Shown here piece after piece: positions 32,144 to 40,606 of a stretch of DNA of 64,000 nt (position 1 is the first letter of the stretch; each line of letters opens with the position of its first letter). The notes under the pieces are model-generated. The model did no database searches and was not told the DNA's origin. It saw only the letters and a list, made by a program, of their open reading frames with translations. This stretch comes from Tistrella mobilis (lineage in GTDB: Bacteria; Pseudomonadota; Alphaproteobacteria; Tistrellales; Tistrellaceae), in contig NZ_CP121014.1 in NCBI RefSeq assembly GCF_041468085.1, forward strand, positions 1 through 64,000. Reading direction: 5' to 3'. Position numbers and translations under genes: made by a program.

Positions 32144-33586
32144 TCAGAAGACGGCGCGACGGAAGCGGTCGCGCAGGTGAAAGGGGACCGTGCAGTCCAG
32201 GATCTGCCGCGCGGTCAGGCCGTCGGGGTCGCCCGCCAGGGCGCCCGGGCGGGCGGCGGCGGATTGGGAGGGGTCGAGCGGCGTGCCCGGCAATTCTGCC
32301 GTCAGGTGCAGATCCCGCACGGGGTGGAAACGGGTGGCGATCGCCCAGAGCAGGTCGTCGCCCGCCCGCGCATCGACATCGTCGTCGACCAGCACCACCA
32401 GCTTGGCCGCCGGCAGCGCCGCGGCCGCGTCGCATGCCGCCCTGACCACCCGCAGGTCGTCTGCGGGTGCGGTTTTGGCGAGCCGAACGGCGGTGAGCAG
32501 ATGCCCGCCGCCGGCCGGTGCGGCCACCACGTCCTGCACCAGATCGCCGATCCCGGCTTTGCGCAGCATCGTCAGCATGGCCGCTTCCTGTCCTGCGCCC
32601 AGCAGTTCGGCCTGTTCGCGGCCGGGGCCGGTCACCGCCTGATAAAGCGCATCGGGCCTGTGGCTCAGGGCATCGACATGCAGCGTGGTGACGGGGCCGG
32701 CAGGCGAGGTATAGCCCAGATATTCGGGCATGGTCCGTGCATCGGCCGGGGCATCCGGTTCATGTTCGGGCTCGGTCTCGGGCCCGAGCCGGGCCTCGAT
32801 GACGATCTCGGCATGATCGATGAACCAGGCGTCACTGGTGAAACAGGGGGCCAGCGCCAGCGGCCGCCCGCGCAGGGCGCCCGCCACGGCCAGTTCGTCG
32901 TCGCCATAGGCCATCGCCGGCCGGCTGAGTGCTGCGGCGATGTAGACCGCCGGGTCGAGCCCGATGTTCACCGAGACCGGCAGGCGGTGGCCCCGCGCGG
33001 CGGCCGCGGCGATCATCCGCGCCAGATGGCCGGTGGGATTGATGCCGATGGTGGCTGAGCGGCGTTTCAGCGTGATCCGGTGAACCGAGGCATTGGCACG
33101 CCCGGCATCGTCGCGGGCATGGACCAGGCCCATCGTGATCGTCGGGCCCGGATCACCGGCGGTGCAGGTGGTGGCGGGCAGCCACATACGGAGATCCGCG
33201 CCAGGCATCACCATCCGCGGCATGGTGGCGCGGCCGCGCATCACCGGCTGCGGTGCGGCGATCGCGTCGAGCAGCAGGGCGGCATTGCCGGATCCTGCCG
33301 ATCCCGGTGCCGGCTCGGCGCCATGCCGCTGATCCGGGTCGAGCAGAAAGCGCAGGCGGCTGCGGCTGCCGAACAGGCCGGTGACGATCGGAAAGCGGCC
33401 GTGCAGCGGCCGGCGGTAGAGGTGCAACGGCTGTTCGGCCGTCATCCACGATCGACCGGGGGCCCGGATCGTTCTGAAGATGCCGGCGATCAGCCCGATC
33501 TGCGGATCGACCGGCGCGTCGACGACCTGCACCGTGTCGCCGGCACGGGCCAGGGCATCGAGCGCCGAGCGCAGATCCCCGATCAT
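32144..33586 (-). CDS. UbiD-family (de)carboxylase
   Basis: This 480-aa protein of the prenylated-FMN-dependent decarboxylase family removes CO2 from aromatic or unsaturated acids. Family features seen are an N-terminal MIGDLRSALDALARAGD, ASVHRITLKRR with the catalytic-Arg position, GHLARMIAAAAARGHRLPVSVNIGLDP, and DELAVAGALRGRPLALAP...DHAEIVIEARL. The acidic motif normally read as EGPFGEfxGYY appears as ARTMPEYLGYT, so one of the two usual glutamates seems to be missing. No ubiX-like prenyltransferase gene is in the window. ATG 33586 overlaps the MFS stop (ATGA); the extra frame up to 33847 lies inside the MFS gene. It is embedded in the PRPP-linked operon. Confidence 0.83.
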   Translation of the reverse strand: MIGDLRSALDALARAGDTVQVVDAPVDPQIGLIAGIFRTIRAPGRSWMTAEQPLHLYRRPLHGRFPIVTGLFGSRSRLRFLLDPDQRHGAEPAPGSAGSGNAALLLDAIAAPQPVMRGRATMPRMVMPGADLRMWLPATTCTAGDPGPTITMGLVHARDDAGRANASVHRITLKRRSATIGINPTGHLARMIAAAAARGHRLPVSVNIGLDPAVYIAAALSRPAMAYGDDELAVAGALRGRPLALAPCFTSDAWFIDHAEIVIEARLGPETEPEHEPDAPADARTMPEYLGYTSPAGPVTTLHVDALSHRPDALYQAVTGPGREQAELLGAGQEAAMLTMLRKAGIGDLVQDVVAAPAGGGHLLTAVRLAKTAPADDLRVVRAACDAAAALPAAKLVVLVDDDVDARAGDDLLWAIATRFHPVRDLHLTAELPGTPLDPSQSAAARPGALAGDPDGLTARQILDCTVPFHLRDRFRRAVF

Positions 33587-34866
33587 TCCGCAAACCGGTG
33601 CGACATGTCTGCCATGACCGGCCGCCTGCGGTCGGCGACCGCGATGCAGGCCACCGACAGCAGGGCGCAGGCGCCGCTTGACAGGATCGACGTCGCATAG
33701 CTGCGGGTCAGATCGAACAGCAGCCCTGCCAGGCTGCCGCCGGCGATGGCGGCGATGCCGACCGCCAGATATAGCGTCCCCAGGATGGCGCCCAGATGCC
33801 GGGTGCCGAACCAGCCCGCGGCGACCGCGGGGTAGAGCGCAATGCAACCGCCATTGGCCGCCCCGAAGGCCACGGCGAACACGGCGAGGGCTGCGAACCC
33901 GCCGGCGGCGAGCCAGAGCCCGTTCAGCAGGGCGAGGGCGAAAGTGAGCAGGACCAGCAGGCGCAGGGGGCCCATCCGATCGCCCAGCCGGCCCAGAAAC
34001 AGCCGCCCGCCGATATTGCCGGCACCGATCAGCCCGATCAGCAGATTGGCCCGGGCCTCCGGCAGCCCGAGTGCCTGCGCATAGGGGTTGATATGAACCA
34101 GGGCGAGGAACAGCCCGACCGATCCGAACAGGATCGCGGCGAAATACCAGTGGAAGCGCGCAGTCCGGGCGGCTTCGGCCAGGGTGGTGTCGCGGATGGC
34201 GGCCGGGCCGGCCGCCATGGTCCGCGGGATCTGCCCGTCGCGCCTTGCCGTGCCGGCCGGCGGCGCCGGGTCGCCATCCGGCCGCAGGCCCAGCGCTGCG
34301 GGCGAGCCGTGGATCCGCAGGGTCGCGACAAGGCCGAGCACCAGGATGACGGCCGCAAAGATCCTGAGCGTCGTCTCGAAGGGCAGGGTGGTCAGCAGGG
34401 CCCCGGCCGCCACCGGCCCGACGAAGGTGCCGACCCCGGTGCCGGACAGGGCCAGGCCCGATGCCGCCGCCCGGTTGCGCACGAACCAGCGCTGCACCGC
34501 GGTCACCGTCGGCACATAGACCAGCCCCACCCCCAGCCCGACCAGGCTGCAGAAGACGATCAGGAACCCGCTCAGCGAGCCGGTCATGAAACTTGCCCCG
34601 AAGAATCCGGCCGAGAGGGCGATGATGCCGGCGGCCACCACCATGCGGGTCGAAATCCGGTCGGCGATCGTGCCCGAGACGATGCCTGTCGCATAATAGA
34701 GGAAGGCGGTCGCCGAGAAGATGGAGGCGACCGAAAAGCGGCCGGCATCGAAGGCCTGCTGCAGATGGGTGAAAAAGGCCCCGAAGGAATAGGCGGCGCC
34801 GAAGATCAGCATCAGCAGCAGATGGGCGGCCACGACCAGGAACCAGCCCGGAAAGATCCTAGGCAT
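33583..34866 (-). CDS. MFS transporter, monocarboxylate/oxalate-formate type
   Basis: This is a 427-aa twelve-helix major facilitator. The start WFLVVAAHLLLMLIFGAAYSFGAFFTHLQQAF and the GTIADRISTRMVV loop match the MCT/OFA-like families that carry small organic anions. A central cytoplasmic loop of about 45 residues (SPAALGLRPDGDPAPP onward) divides the two halves, and the second half has the mirrored GGRLFLGRLGDRMG motif. ATG 34866 overlaps the previous gene by 8 nt and the stop overlaps the UbiD-like start by 4 nt, so it is part of the same translationally coupled operon and presumably moves its substrate or product. Confidence 0.88.
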   Translation of the reverse strand: MPRIFPGWFLVVAAHLLLMLIFGAAYSFGAFFTHLQQAFDAGRFSVASIFSATAFLYYATGIVSGTIADRISTRMVVAAGIIALSAGFFGASFMTGSLSGFLIVFCSLVGLGVGLVYVPTVTAVQRWFVRNRAAASGLALSGTGVGTFVGPVAAGALLTTLPFETTLRIFAAVILVLGLVATLRIHGSPAALGLRPDGDPAPPAGTARRDGQIPRTMAAGPAAIRDTTLAEAARTARFHWYFAAILFGSVGLFLALVHINPYAQALGLPEARANLLIGLIGAGNIGGRLFLGRLGDRMGPLRLLVLLTFALALLNGLWLAAGGFAALAVFAVAFGAANGGCIALYPAVAAGWFGTRHLGAILGTLYLAVGIAAIAGGSLAGLLFDLTRSYATSILSSGACALLSVACIAVADRRRPVMADMSHRFAE

Positions 34867-36103
34867 GGATCTCCAGCTCCTCTGCCAGGGATGCCGAGGG
34901 GCCGTAGCCCAGGCCGACCACGCGTGAGCGCGGCCCGTCGACCGCAATGCGGACCAGGGTGCGGACATTCAGGCCGGTTGCCTGCCGCACCCGGCCCACG
35001 CCGTCGTAATCCACCTTCTCGGCCACGCAGACCACCTGTTCGACCACCGCACCCGCGCGCCGCACCGCCTCGATCAGGCCGATCAGCGTGCCGCCGGTGC
35101 TGATCAGATCGTCGACGATCGCCACCCGGTCGCCCGCATCGACCCCGTTCAGATAAAGCCCGCCCGACGTGTATTCGCAGGAGAAATCCACCGATACCTG
35201 TCCCGCCAGACCCGAGGGGTACCAGCGCGCGATGCCGTAGGGCAGCCCCGACAGCAGCGACACCGCGGCGAGCAGGGCGCCGCCCTTGTCCTCTTCACCC
35301 ACGAGCTTGAGCCCAGGGTCGAGGTCGAGCGCATCGCAGCAGCGTTCGGCGGCGCATCGCAGCAGCCCGGCCGTGGTCGCCGGCACCTGCTCGGTCAGCG
35401 GATTGACCAGGAACTGCCGGCCGTCGATCTCGATCAACGGCCGGTCGTCGAAGGCATCGACCAGCAGGTCGCCACCGTCAGCGACGTCGCGCCGTGCCCG
35501 GCGCACGGCGTCGACGAAGGCACGCATCCGGGCCGGATCCTTGCGTCTGGCATCGGCGGCGACGCCCGAGCTGACATCCACCATGGCGGGGTTCAGCCGG
35601 CGGATCACCTCTCCAACCGTGTCGGCCGTCAGGCCGCCTGCGATGATGACCGGGCGGGGTAAAGCCAGGCCGCGCAACAGCCGCCAGTCGAAACGCCGGC
35701 CGGTGCCGCCGGCCTTGCCCTCGACCAGCGTGTCGAACAGGCAGGCCGCCACCTGATAGTCCGCGACCCGGCGGGCGTCCACGGACCCGCCGACCTTGAA
35801 ACCCTTGATCACGGGGCGCCCGACCGCCCGGCAGTAATCGGGGTCTTCATCGCCCTGCAGCTGAACCATCGAGACTCCGGCCGCGGCGCTTGCCTCCTGA
35901 ACCCGGGCAAGCGGCTCGTCGACGAAGACACCGACGGTCGCCATGAAGGGCGGCAGCCGGTCGATGATCGCCCGCACCTCGGCCGCGCCGATCTGACGCG
36001 GGCTTGCGGACATGACGAATCCCAGCGCATCGGCCCCGGCCGCGACGGCCGCCAGCGCATCTTCCGCGGTCGTTATGCCGCAGATCTTCACACCGCTTCT
36101 CAT
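34859..36103 (-). CDS. TrpF-like isomerase fused to a type-I phosphoribosyltransferase
   Basis: This is a 414-aa two-domain protein. Residues 1-205 are a phosphoribosylanthranilate isomerase (Amadori rearrangement). VKICGITTAEDALAAVAAGADALGF carries the catalytic Cys, LFDTLVEGKAGGTGRRFDW the general-acid Asp, and AMVDVSSGVAADARRKD the phosphate-binding end. Residues about 215-414 form a PRT domain with EEDKGGALLAAVSLLSGLPYGIARW and the PRPP loop VAIVDDLISTGGTLIG, like adenine/orotate PRTs. All key residues appear intact in both halves. ATG 36103 overlaps the TrpD-like stop (ATGA), and its stop overlaps the MFS start. I am not aware of this fusion in ordinary tryptophan synthesis, where TrpF is fused to TrpC or stands alone. 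Confidence 0.85.
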   Translation of the reverse strand: MRSGVKICGITTAEDALAAVAAGADALGFVMSASPRQIGAAEVRAIIDRLPPFMATVGVFVDEPLARVQEASAAAGVSMVQLQGDEDPDYCRAVGRPVIKGFKVGGSVDARRVADYQVAACLFDTLVEGKAGGTGRRFDWRLLRGLALPRPVIIAGGLTADTVGEVIRRLNPAMVDVSSGVAADARRKDPARMRAFVDAVRRARRDVADGGDLLVDAFDDRPLIEIDGRQFLVNPLTEQVPATTAGLLRCAAERCCDALDLDPGLKLVGEEDKGGALLAAVSLLSGLPYGIARWYPSGLAGQVSVDFSCEYTSGGLYLNGVDAGDRVAIVDDLISTGGTLIGLIEAVRRAGAVVEQVVCVAEKVDYDGVGRVRQATGLNVRTLVRIAVDGPRSRVVGLGYGPSASLAEELEIHA

Positions 36104-37158
36104 CGATCCTGCCCCAGAAAACGCATCAATACCTGCCGGGCACCGCCGCTGGTCAGGGCATGCAGGGCCATCGCGGCCCCCTCGGTAAAGCCGCGCGCCC
36201 GTCCCGCAGCCATCAGCGTCAGGGCGGCGGCCATGACGACGGCATCTGTTCCGGGGCCGCGGCTGCCCGCCAGGATGGCCTGGCAGATCGCGGCATTCCG
36301 GGCCGCATCGCCGCCCGCCAGATCGTCCAGGCTGCAAGCTGCCAGGCCGAAATCGGCGGCGGACACCGTCATTCGATCCACGGCCCCGCCGTCCACGCGG
36401 ATGACCACGGTCTCTCCGGCCGGGCTGATCTCGTCGATACCGGCCAGGCCGTGGACGATGAAGGCCCGGCTCCGGCCCAGCTCGCGCGCGGCATCGGCCA
36501 TGTCCCTGATCTGCCAGGGCCGGGCCACGCCCACCACCTGCCGCCGCAGACCCGCGGGATGGGCAAGGGGGCCTGCCAGATTGAACAGGCTTGGAATGCC
36601 GAGGGCGCGGCGCAGGGCGCTCAGGCGTTCGGGAAAGCGGTAATGGGCCGGGGTGGCGATGAAGGCGAAGCCGCAGCGGTCGAGATCGGCGCCGACGATG
36701 TCGGGGTGGCTGCGGCGGATCGGGTCTGCCCCCAGCGCCTCGATCAGATCGGCGCTGCCGGCCCGGCCGCTGACGGCGCGGTTGCCGTGTTTGACCACCG
36801 GCACGCCGGCGCCCGCCACGACCAGTGCGGCCACGGTCGAGATGTTGAAGGTCCGTCCGCCATCGCCGCCGGTGCCGCCGATATCGACGGCGTCGTCGGT
36901 GCATATCTGCAGGGCCGGCGTGTGGTCCAGCAGGGCATCGACGGCTCCGGCGATCTCTTGAGCGGCCTCGTGCCGCTGTGCCATCAGCGCGAGTATGGCG
37001 CCGGCCTGTTCGGGGGCATAGCGATCCTCCAGCAGGTCGGCGACCATCCACCGCGCCTGCTCGCGGTGCAGGAGATGACGGCCAGGCGCCGCCGCCAGAT
37101 CCCTGATCAACGCCTTCGGGTCGATCCTTGGCCTTTCGGTCGTCGGGATCGCGGTCAT
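36100..37158 (-). CDS. trpD: TrpD-like anthranilate phosphoribosyltransferase
   Basis: This 352-aa protein, normal for TrpD, couples PRPP with anthranilate or a similar aryl amine. The N-terminal helical domain precedes the PRPP-binding glycine motif GTGGDGGRTFNIST (about residue 93 on). HGNRAVSGRAGSADLIEALG holds the anthranilate/Mg site and differs from the usual HGNRSVSS by Ala. NLAGPLAHPAGLRRQVVGV is also present. ATG 37158 overlaps the hydrolase stop (ATGA), and its own stop overlaps the TrpF-PRT start. With no trpE, G, C, A or B nearby, a role outside tryptophan synthesis is likely. The exact acceptor cannot be read from the sequence. Confidence 0.87.
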   Translation of the reverse strand: MTAIPTTERPRIDPKALIRDLAAAPGRHLLHREQARWMVADLLEDRYAPEQAGAILALMAQRHEAAQEIAGAVDALLDHTPALQICTDDAVDIGGTGGDGGRTFNISTVAALVVAGAGVPVVKHGNRAVSGRAGSADLIEALGADPIRRSHPDIVGADLDRCGFAFIATPAHYRFPERLSALRRALGIPSLFNLAGPLAHPAGLRRQVVGVARPWQIRDMADAARELGRSRAFIVHGLAGIDEISPAGETVVIRVDGGAVDRMTVSAADFGLAACSLDDLAGGDAARNAAICQAILAGSRGPGTDAVVMAAALTLMAAGRARGFTEGAAMALHALTSGGARQVLMRFLGQDR

Positions 37159-37763
37159 CGCGGGTGATCCAGGCCCAGAAGCGCGGTCACCTGCGCAACG
37201 GGCATCACCCGGCCCAGCACATAGCCGATATGCTCCAGCGCGGCGTCGTGGCGGGCGCGGCTGGTGCCGGCCACGCAGTCTTCGGCCACGATGACCCGAT
37301 AGTCGAGCTGCAGCCCGTCCTGCGCGGTGGCACGCACGCAGACATCGGTGGCGACGCCCGTCAGCACCAGCGTGTCGACGCCGAGACCGCGAAGCAGCAG
37401 GTCCAGATCGGTCGCGAAGAAGCCGCTGTAGCGGCGCTTGATCAGCACGTAGTCGTCGGGTTCGGGTGCAAGTTCGTCGATGATCTCGATGCCGCGGGTG
37501 CCCTCGACACAATGCAGGGTTTCGCCATATTCCAGTTCAAGGCCGAAATCGACCCGCTGGCGGCGATGGGATTCGCGGGTATAGATCACCGGCAGCCCGG
37601 CGGCACGGGCCGTGGCGCAGAGACGGCGGATGGCGGGCACGATGTCCTGCGCGCCCGGACAGGCAATCGGCGCATCGTCATCGACGAAATCATGCTGCAT
37701 GTCGATGACCAGAATGGCGGCCCGCCCCGCAGGGCGCGGGCCGGAGGCTGCGCTGTCGCTCAT
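37155..37763 (-). CDS. Isochorismatase-fold cysteine hydrolase
   Basis: This is a 202-aa hydrolase of the isochorismatase/nicotinamidase/RutB superfamily. The Asp-Lys-Cys triad is visible in VIDMQHDFVDDD, LIKRRYSGFFATDLDLLL and GVATDVCVRATAQDG. Members hydrolyse amides, carbamates or isochorismate; the substrate here is unknown. A GGAG site precedes ATG 37763. It lies 12 bp after the LLM oxidoreductase gene, a neighbour pair that recalls RutA-RutB in pyrimidine catabolism, and it overlaps the TrpD-like gene. Confidence 0.87.
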   Translation of the reverse strand: MSDSAASGPRPAGRAAILVIDMQHDFVDDDAPIACPGAQDIVPAIRRLCATARAAGLPVIYTRESHRRQRVDFGLELEYGETLHCVEGTRGIEIIDELAPEPDDYVLIKRRYSGFFATDLDLLLRGLGVDTLVLTGVATDVCVRATAQDGLQLDYRVIVAEDCVAGTSRARHDAALEHIGYVLGRVMPVAQVTALLGLDHPR

Positions 37764-37775
37764 GGGAAGGCTCCG

Positions 37776-38852
37776 TCAGGCGAAGGTCGATGCGGCGATG
37801 CCGGCCAGACGGGCATGGCTTTCACGTGTCGGCTCCAGCTCGTCCAGATGGTCGAAGCACATCACATGCAGGGTGCCGAAACCGCCCGACAGCTCCTGCA
37901 TTTCGGCGATCCGGTCGGCCACCGTTTCGGGAGAGCCGGTGATCCAGCAGTGCTTTGCCACATAGTCGACCGTCACGTCGGAATCGGGCACGTCCGGATG
38001 ATGCTTCATCAGGCCGAGGGCGTTGTTGCCCTTCAGCATGGGCAGATAGTCCTCGCGGAAATAGCGGCCCATCTCGCCGCCGACCGAACGGCGCCACGCC
38101 TCCTCGTCGGTTTCCGCCACGAAGAAGGGGCGGCTGACCCGCCAGTCGGCGCGCGACGGGGCGGCACGGCCGCGGCGCTGCGCGCCCTCTTCCACCATTG
38201 CCCAATGGGTGTGCAGATATTGGGGCGTGAAGCAGAAGCTGATCGGCAGCCAGCCGTTTTCACCCGCCAGCCTGAGAGTGGGCGAGGATGCCGACAGCCC
38301 CGTCACCCCGATGGGCGGGTAGGGCTTCTGCAGCGGCTTCAGGTGATAGCCGGTGGCCTTCTCCGGCTGATCTGCCGGCCGACGCACGGTCCAGAAGCGG
38401 CCGCGATATTCGAACGGGCCCTCGCTTTCCCAGAACCGGGTCATGATCTCGATCGATTCCGCGGTCATCTCGCGGTGCACGCCGGCGCGATGGTCGATGT
38501 CGAACATTTCAAGGTCCAGGACCGTACCGCTGGCCCCGATGCCGATCATCAGCCGACCGTCCGAGATATGGTCCAGCATGCAGATCCGGTGGGCGAGTTC
38601 CGCCGGATGGTGGAACGGCAGCATGAACGCGCCGGGGGCCAGGCGGATGTGCCGTGTCCGCAGGAAGGCCTGGGCGATCAGCAGATCCGGTGACGGGCAG
38701 GGCTCGGCCGGCATCATGTAGTGCTCGCCGATCCAGGCCTCGGCGAAGCCGATCCGATCCAGATACTCCAGCGTGTCAAGATCGTGGAAATGGCCGTCGC
38801 GGAGTGATCGCGACGCAGGATGCGCGGGCATCAGGAAGGCGCCGAGCTGCAT
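37776..38852 (-). CDS. LLM-class flavin-dependent oxidoreductase
   Basis: This is a 358-aa luciferase-like TIM-barrel monooxygenase that would use reduced FMN and O2. Family segments are MQLGAFLMPAHPA, YLDRIGFAEAWIGEHYM, HIRLAPGAFMLPFHHPAELAHRICMLDHISDGRLMIGIGASG (the bacterial-luciferase core), YPPIGVTGLSASSPTLRLAGENGW and CWITGSPETVADRI. It is the first gene of the minus-strand string with a good GAGGA site at ATG 38852 and a plausible promoter upstream. In the operon it may carry out the initial or final oxygenation of the aromatic substrate; a flavin reductase is not encoded nearby. Confidence 0.88.
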   Translation of the reverse strand: MQLGAFLMPAHPASRSLRDGHFHDLDTLEYLDRIGFAEAWIGEHYMMPAEPCPSPDLLIAQAFLRTRHIRLAPGAFMLPFHHPAELAHRICMLDHISDGRLMIGIGASGTVLDLEMFDIDHRAGVHREMTAESIEIMTRFWESEGPFEYRGRFWTVRRPADQPEKATGYHLKPLQKPYPPIGVTGLSASSPTLRLAGENGWLPISFCFTPQYLHTHWAMVEEGAQRRGRAAPSRADWRVSRPFFVAETDEEAWRRSVGGEMGRYFREDYLPMLKGNNALGLMKHHPDVPDSDVTVDYVAKHCWITGSPETVADRIAEMQELSGGFGTLHVMCFDHLDELEPTRESHARLAGIAASTFA

Positions 38853-38888
38853 GGATGTCCTCGAATGCCGGAAGCGACGAAGATCATC

Positions 38889-38916
38889 ATCTTATCGGAT
38901 ATAAATACAAACGCAA
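38889..38916 (-). promoter_or_regulatory. Sigma-70-type promoter candidate for the LLM-trpD-ubiD operon
   Basis: Reading the minus strand, TTGCGT (38911-38916) and TAAGAT (38889-38894) are separated by 16 bp, in the only AT-rich stretch of the 38853-39069 spacer. The predicted start is about 30 bp before the gene. No clear operator palindrome was seen beyond short CAATTTGCAATT-like direct repeats. Confidence 0.5.
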
Positions 38917-39000
38917 TTTGCAATTAAGAACGGATATTGTTCACGCAGAACGCGATGGAGGATCGCGTGGATACCGGCCGCCCATGTCATTGACGGAACG

Positions 39001-39035
39001 AAAAATCCCCGCCATCCGGATGGATGGCGGGGATT
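39001..39035 (-). terminator. Intrinsic terminator after amtB
   Basis: A perfect 14-bp stem AATCCCCGCCATCC / GGATGGCGGGGATT with a 4-nt loop spans 39004-39035. Read on the minus strand it is followed by TTT completing a T5 run, exactly where transcription from amtB should stop. Confidence 0.9.
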
Positions 39036-39069
39036 GTCGGGGTATTCGTCTTGCCGGACGAAACCGGCC

Positions 39070-40422
39070 TCAGTTGTGATAGGCGGCTTCGCCGTGGCTG
39101 GACAGGTCCAGGCCCTCGGTCTCGGATTCCTTGCTGACCCGCAGGCCGACGAGCAGGTCGACGATCTTGTACAGGATCAGGCTGCCGATGCCCGACCAGG
39201 CGATGGTGACCAGCACGGCCAGGATCTGGGTCCAGACCTGGTCGGCCATGGTCACGCCGTCGGCATAGCCGATGCCACCCAGCGACGCGCTGGTGAACAC
39301 GCCGGTGCCGACCGCACCGACGATGCCGCCGATGCCGTGCACGCCGAACACGTCCAGGCTGTCGTCATAGCCCAGCTTGTTCTTCACCACCGTCACGAAG
39401 AAGTAGCAGATCGCCGAGGCGATGATGCCGAGCACGATCGCGCCCACCGGGCCGATCAGGCCGGCGGCCGGGGTGACGGCGACCAGGCCGGCGACGATGC
39501 CCGAGGCGGCGCCCAGCATCGAAGCCTTGCCGCGGGCCAGGCTTTCGATCACCACCCAGGCGACCAGGGCGCCGGCGGTGGCGGTGAAGGTGTTGATCAT
39601 GGCAAGTGCTGCGCCGCCGGTGGCTTCCAGGTTGGAACCGGCGTTGAAGCCGAACCAGCCGACCCACAGGATCGCGGCGCCGACCATGGTCAGCGTCATC
39701 GAATGCGGGGCCATCATGTCACGGCCAAGGCCGATGCGCTTGCCGACCATGATGCAGCCCACCAGGCCCGCGATGCCGGCATTGATGTGCACCACCGTGC
39801 CGCCGGCGAAATCCAGCGCGCCCCAGGCGAAGAGCATGCCGTCGGAATCCCACACCATGTGGGCGATCGGGAAGTAGACGAAGGTGACCCACAGGATCAC
39901 GAACAGCACCACCGCCGTGAAGCGCATGCGCTCGGCGAAGGCGCCGACGATCAGCGCCGGGGTGATGCAGGCGAAGGTCATCTGGAAGCAGATGAACACG
40001 TATTCGGGGATCACCACGCCGTCGGTGAAGGTGGCGGCGACGCTGTCCATGGTGACGCCGGCCAGGAAGGCCTTGTCCAGCCCGCCCCAGAACATGCTGG
40101 GGGCATCGCCGAAGGCCATCGAATAGCCCCAGAGCGTCCAGACGATGATCACCACGCCGGTGATCATGGTGCACTGCATCAGCACCGAGAGCATGTTCTT
40201 GGCGCGCACCAGACCGCCATAGAACAGCGCCAGACCCGGCAGGATCATGAAGAGGACCAGGATGGTGGAGACCATCATCCAGGCGGTATCGCCCTTGTCC
40301 ATCGTCACGGCGGCCTCTGTGGCCGCCTCCGCGGCTGCGGGTGCCGCATCCTGCGCCCAGGCCGGCAGCGCCGACAAGGCGAGGGCGGGCGCCGCAGCGA
40401 GTAGGGTTTTCAGGTGCTTCAT
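39070..40422 (-). CDS. amtB: AmtB ammonium transporter
   Basis: This is a 450-aa Amt/Rh-family channel that conducts ammonium. A signal peptide (MKHLKTLLAAAPALALSALPAWAQDA) precedes eleven hydrophobic segments. Signature sequences are WMMVSTILVLFMILPGLALFYGGLVRAKNMLS, HMVWDSDGMLFAWGALDFAGGTVVHINAGIAGLV with the first pore His, and DDSLDVFGVHGIGGIVGAVGTGVF with the second. ATG 40422 follows AGGGGATA; the frame opens at 40452. A glnK gene, its usual upstream partner, is absent here. The promoter region has a sigma-54 signature, fitting nitrogen control. Confidence 0.95.
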   Translation of the reverse strand: MKHLKTLLAAAPALALSALPAWAQDAAPAAAEAATEAAVTMDKGDTAWMMVSTILVLFMILPGLALFYGGLVRAKNMLSVLMQCTMITGVVIIVWTLWGYSMAFGDAPSMFWGGLDKAFLAGVTMDSVAATFTDGVVIPEYVFICFQMTFACITPALIVGAFAERMRFTAVVLFVILWVTFVYFPIAHMVWDSDGMLFAWGALDFAGGTVVHINAGIAGLVGCIMVGKRIGLGRDMMAPHSMTLTMVGAAILWVGWFGFNAGSNLEATGGAALAMINTFTATAGALVAWVVIESLARGKASMLGAASGIVAGLVAVTPAAGLIGPVGAIVLGIIASAICYFFVTVVKNKLGYDDSLDVFGVHGIGGIVGAVGTGVFTSASLGGIGYADGVTMADQVWTQILAVLVTIAWSGIGSLILYKIVDLLVGLRVSKESETEGLDLSSHGEAAYHN

Positions 40423-40524
40423 TACTATCCCCTGGTCCTCGAGGAACTGCATGACTGCGAAGCGGTCGAAGTTCGGTCTTCATCGGCGGGCCGGAGAGGC
40501 CCGGACGCGGCCATCGCCCCTTTA

Positions 40525-40540
40525 GGCAAACTTCGCGCCA
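40525..40540 (-). promoter_or_regulatory. Sigma-54 promoter of amtB
   Basis: On the minus strand TGGCGCGAAGTTTGCC shows GG-N10-GC, the strict -24/-12 spacing of sigma-54 promoters, with TTTGC matching the -12 consensus. The expected start is near 40514, leaving about 90 nt of leader before the amtB ATG. Confidence 0.6.
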
Positions 40541-40590
40541 GTTTGGGAAGTCACGGAAAACTCACCGGAAAAACCCTGGTCTGCTCTGGC

Positions 40591-40606
40591 GGTGCAGCAT
40601 GGTGCA
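40591..40606 (-). promoter_or_regulatory. NtrC-like half-sites upstream of the amtB promoter
   Basis: Two directly repeated GGTGCA elements (TGCACC on the amtB strand) occur at 40591-40596 and 40601-40606, about 55-80 bp upstream of the -24 element. They resemble NtrC half-sites, but the canonical inverted pair is not formed, so this is tentative. Confidence 0.35.

Noticed and set aside
34859-37158. A normal tryptophan biosynthesis operon
   Set aside because: Only TrpD and a TrpF fusion are present; TrpE, G, C, A and B are absent and the neighbours are catabolic or decarboxylating enzymes.
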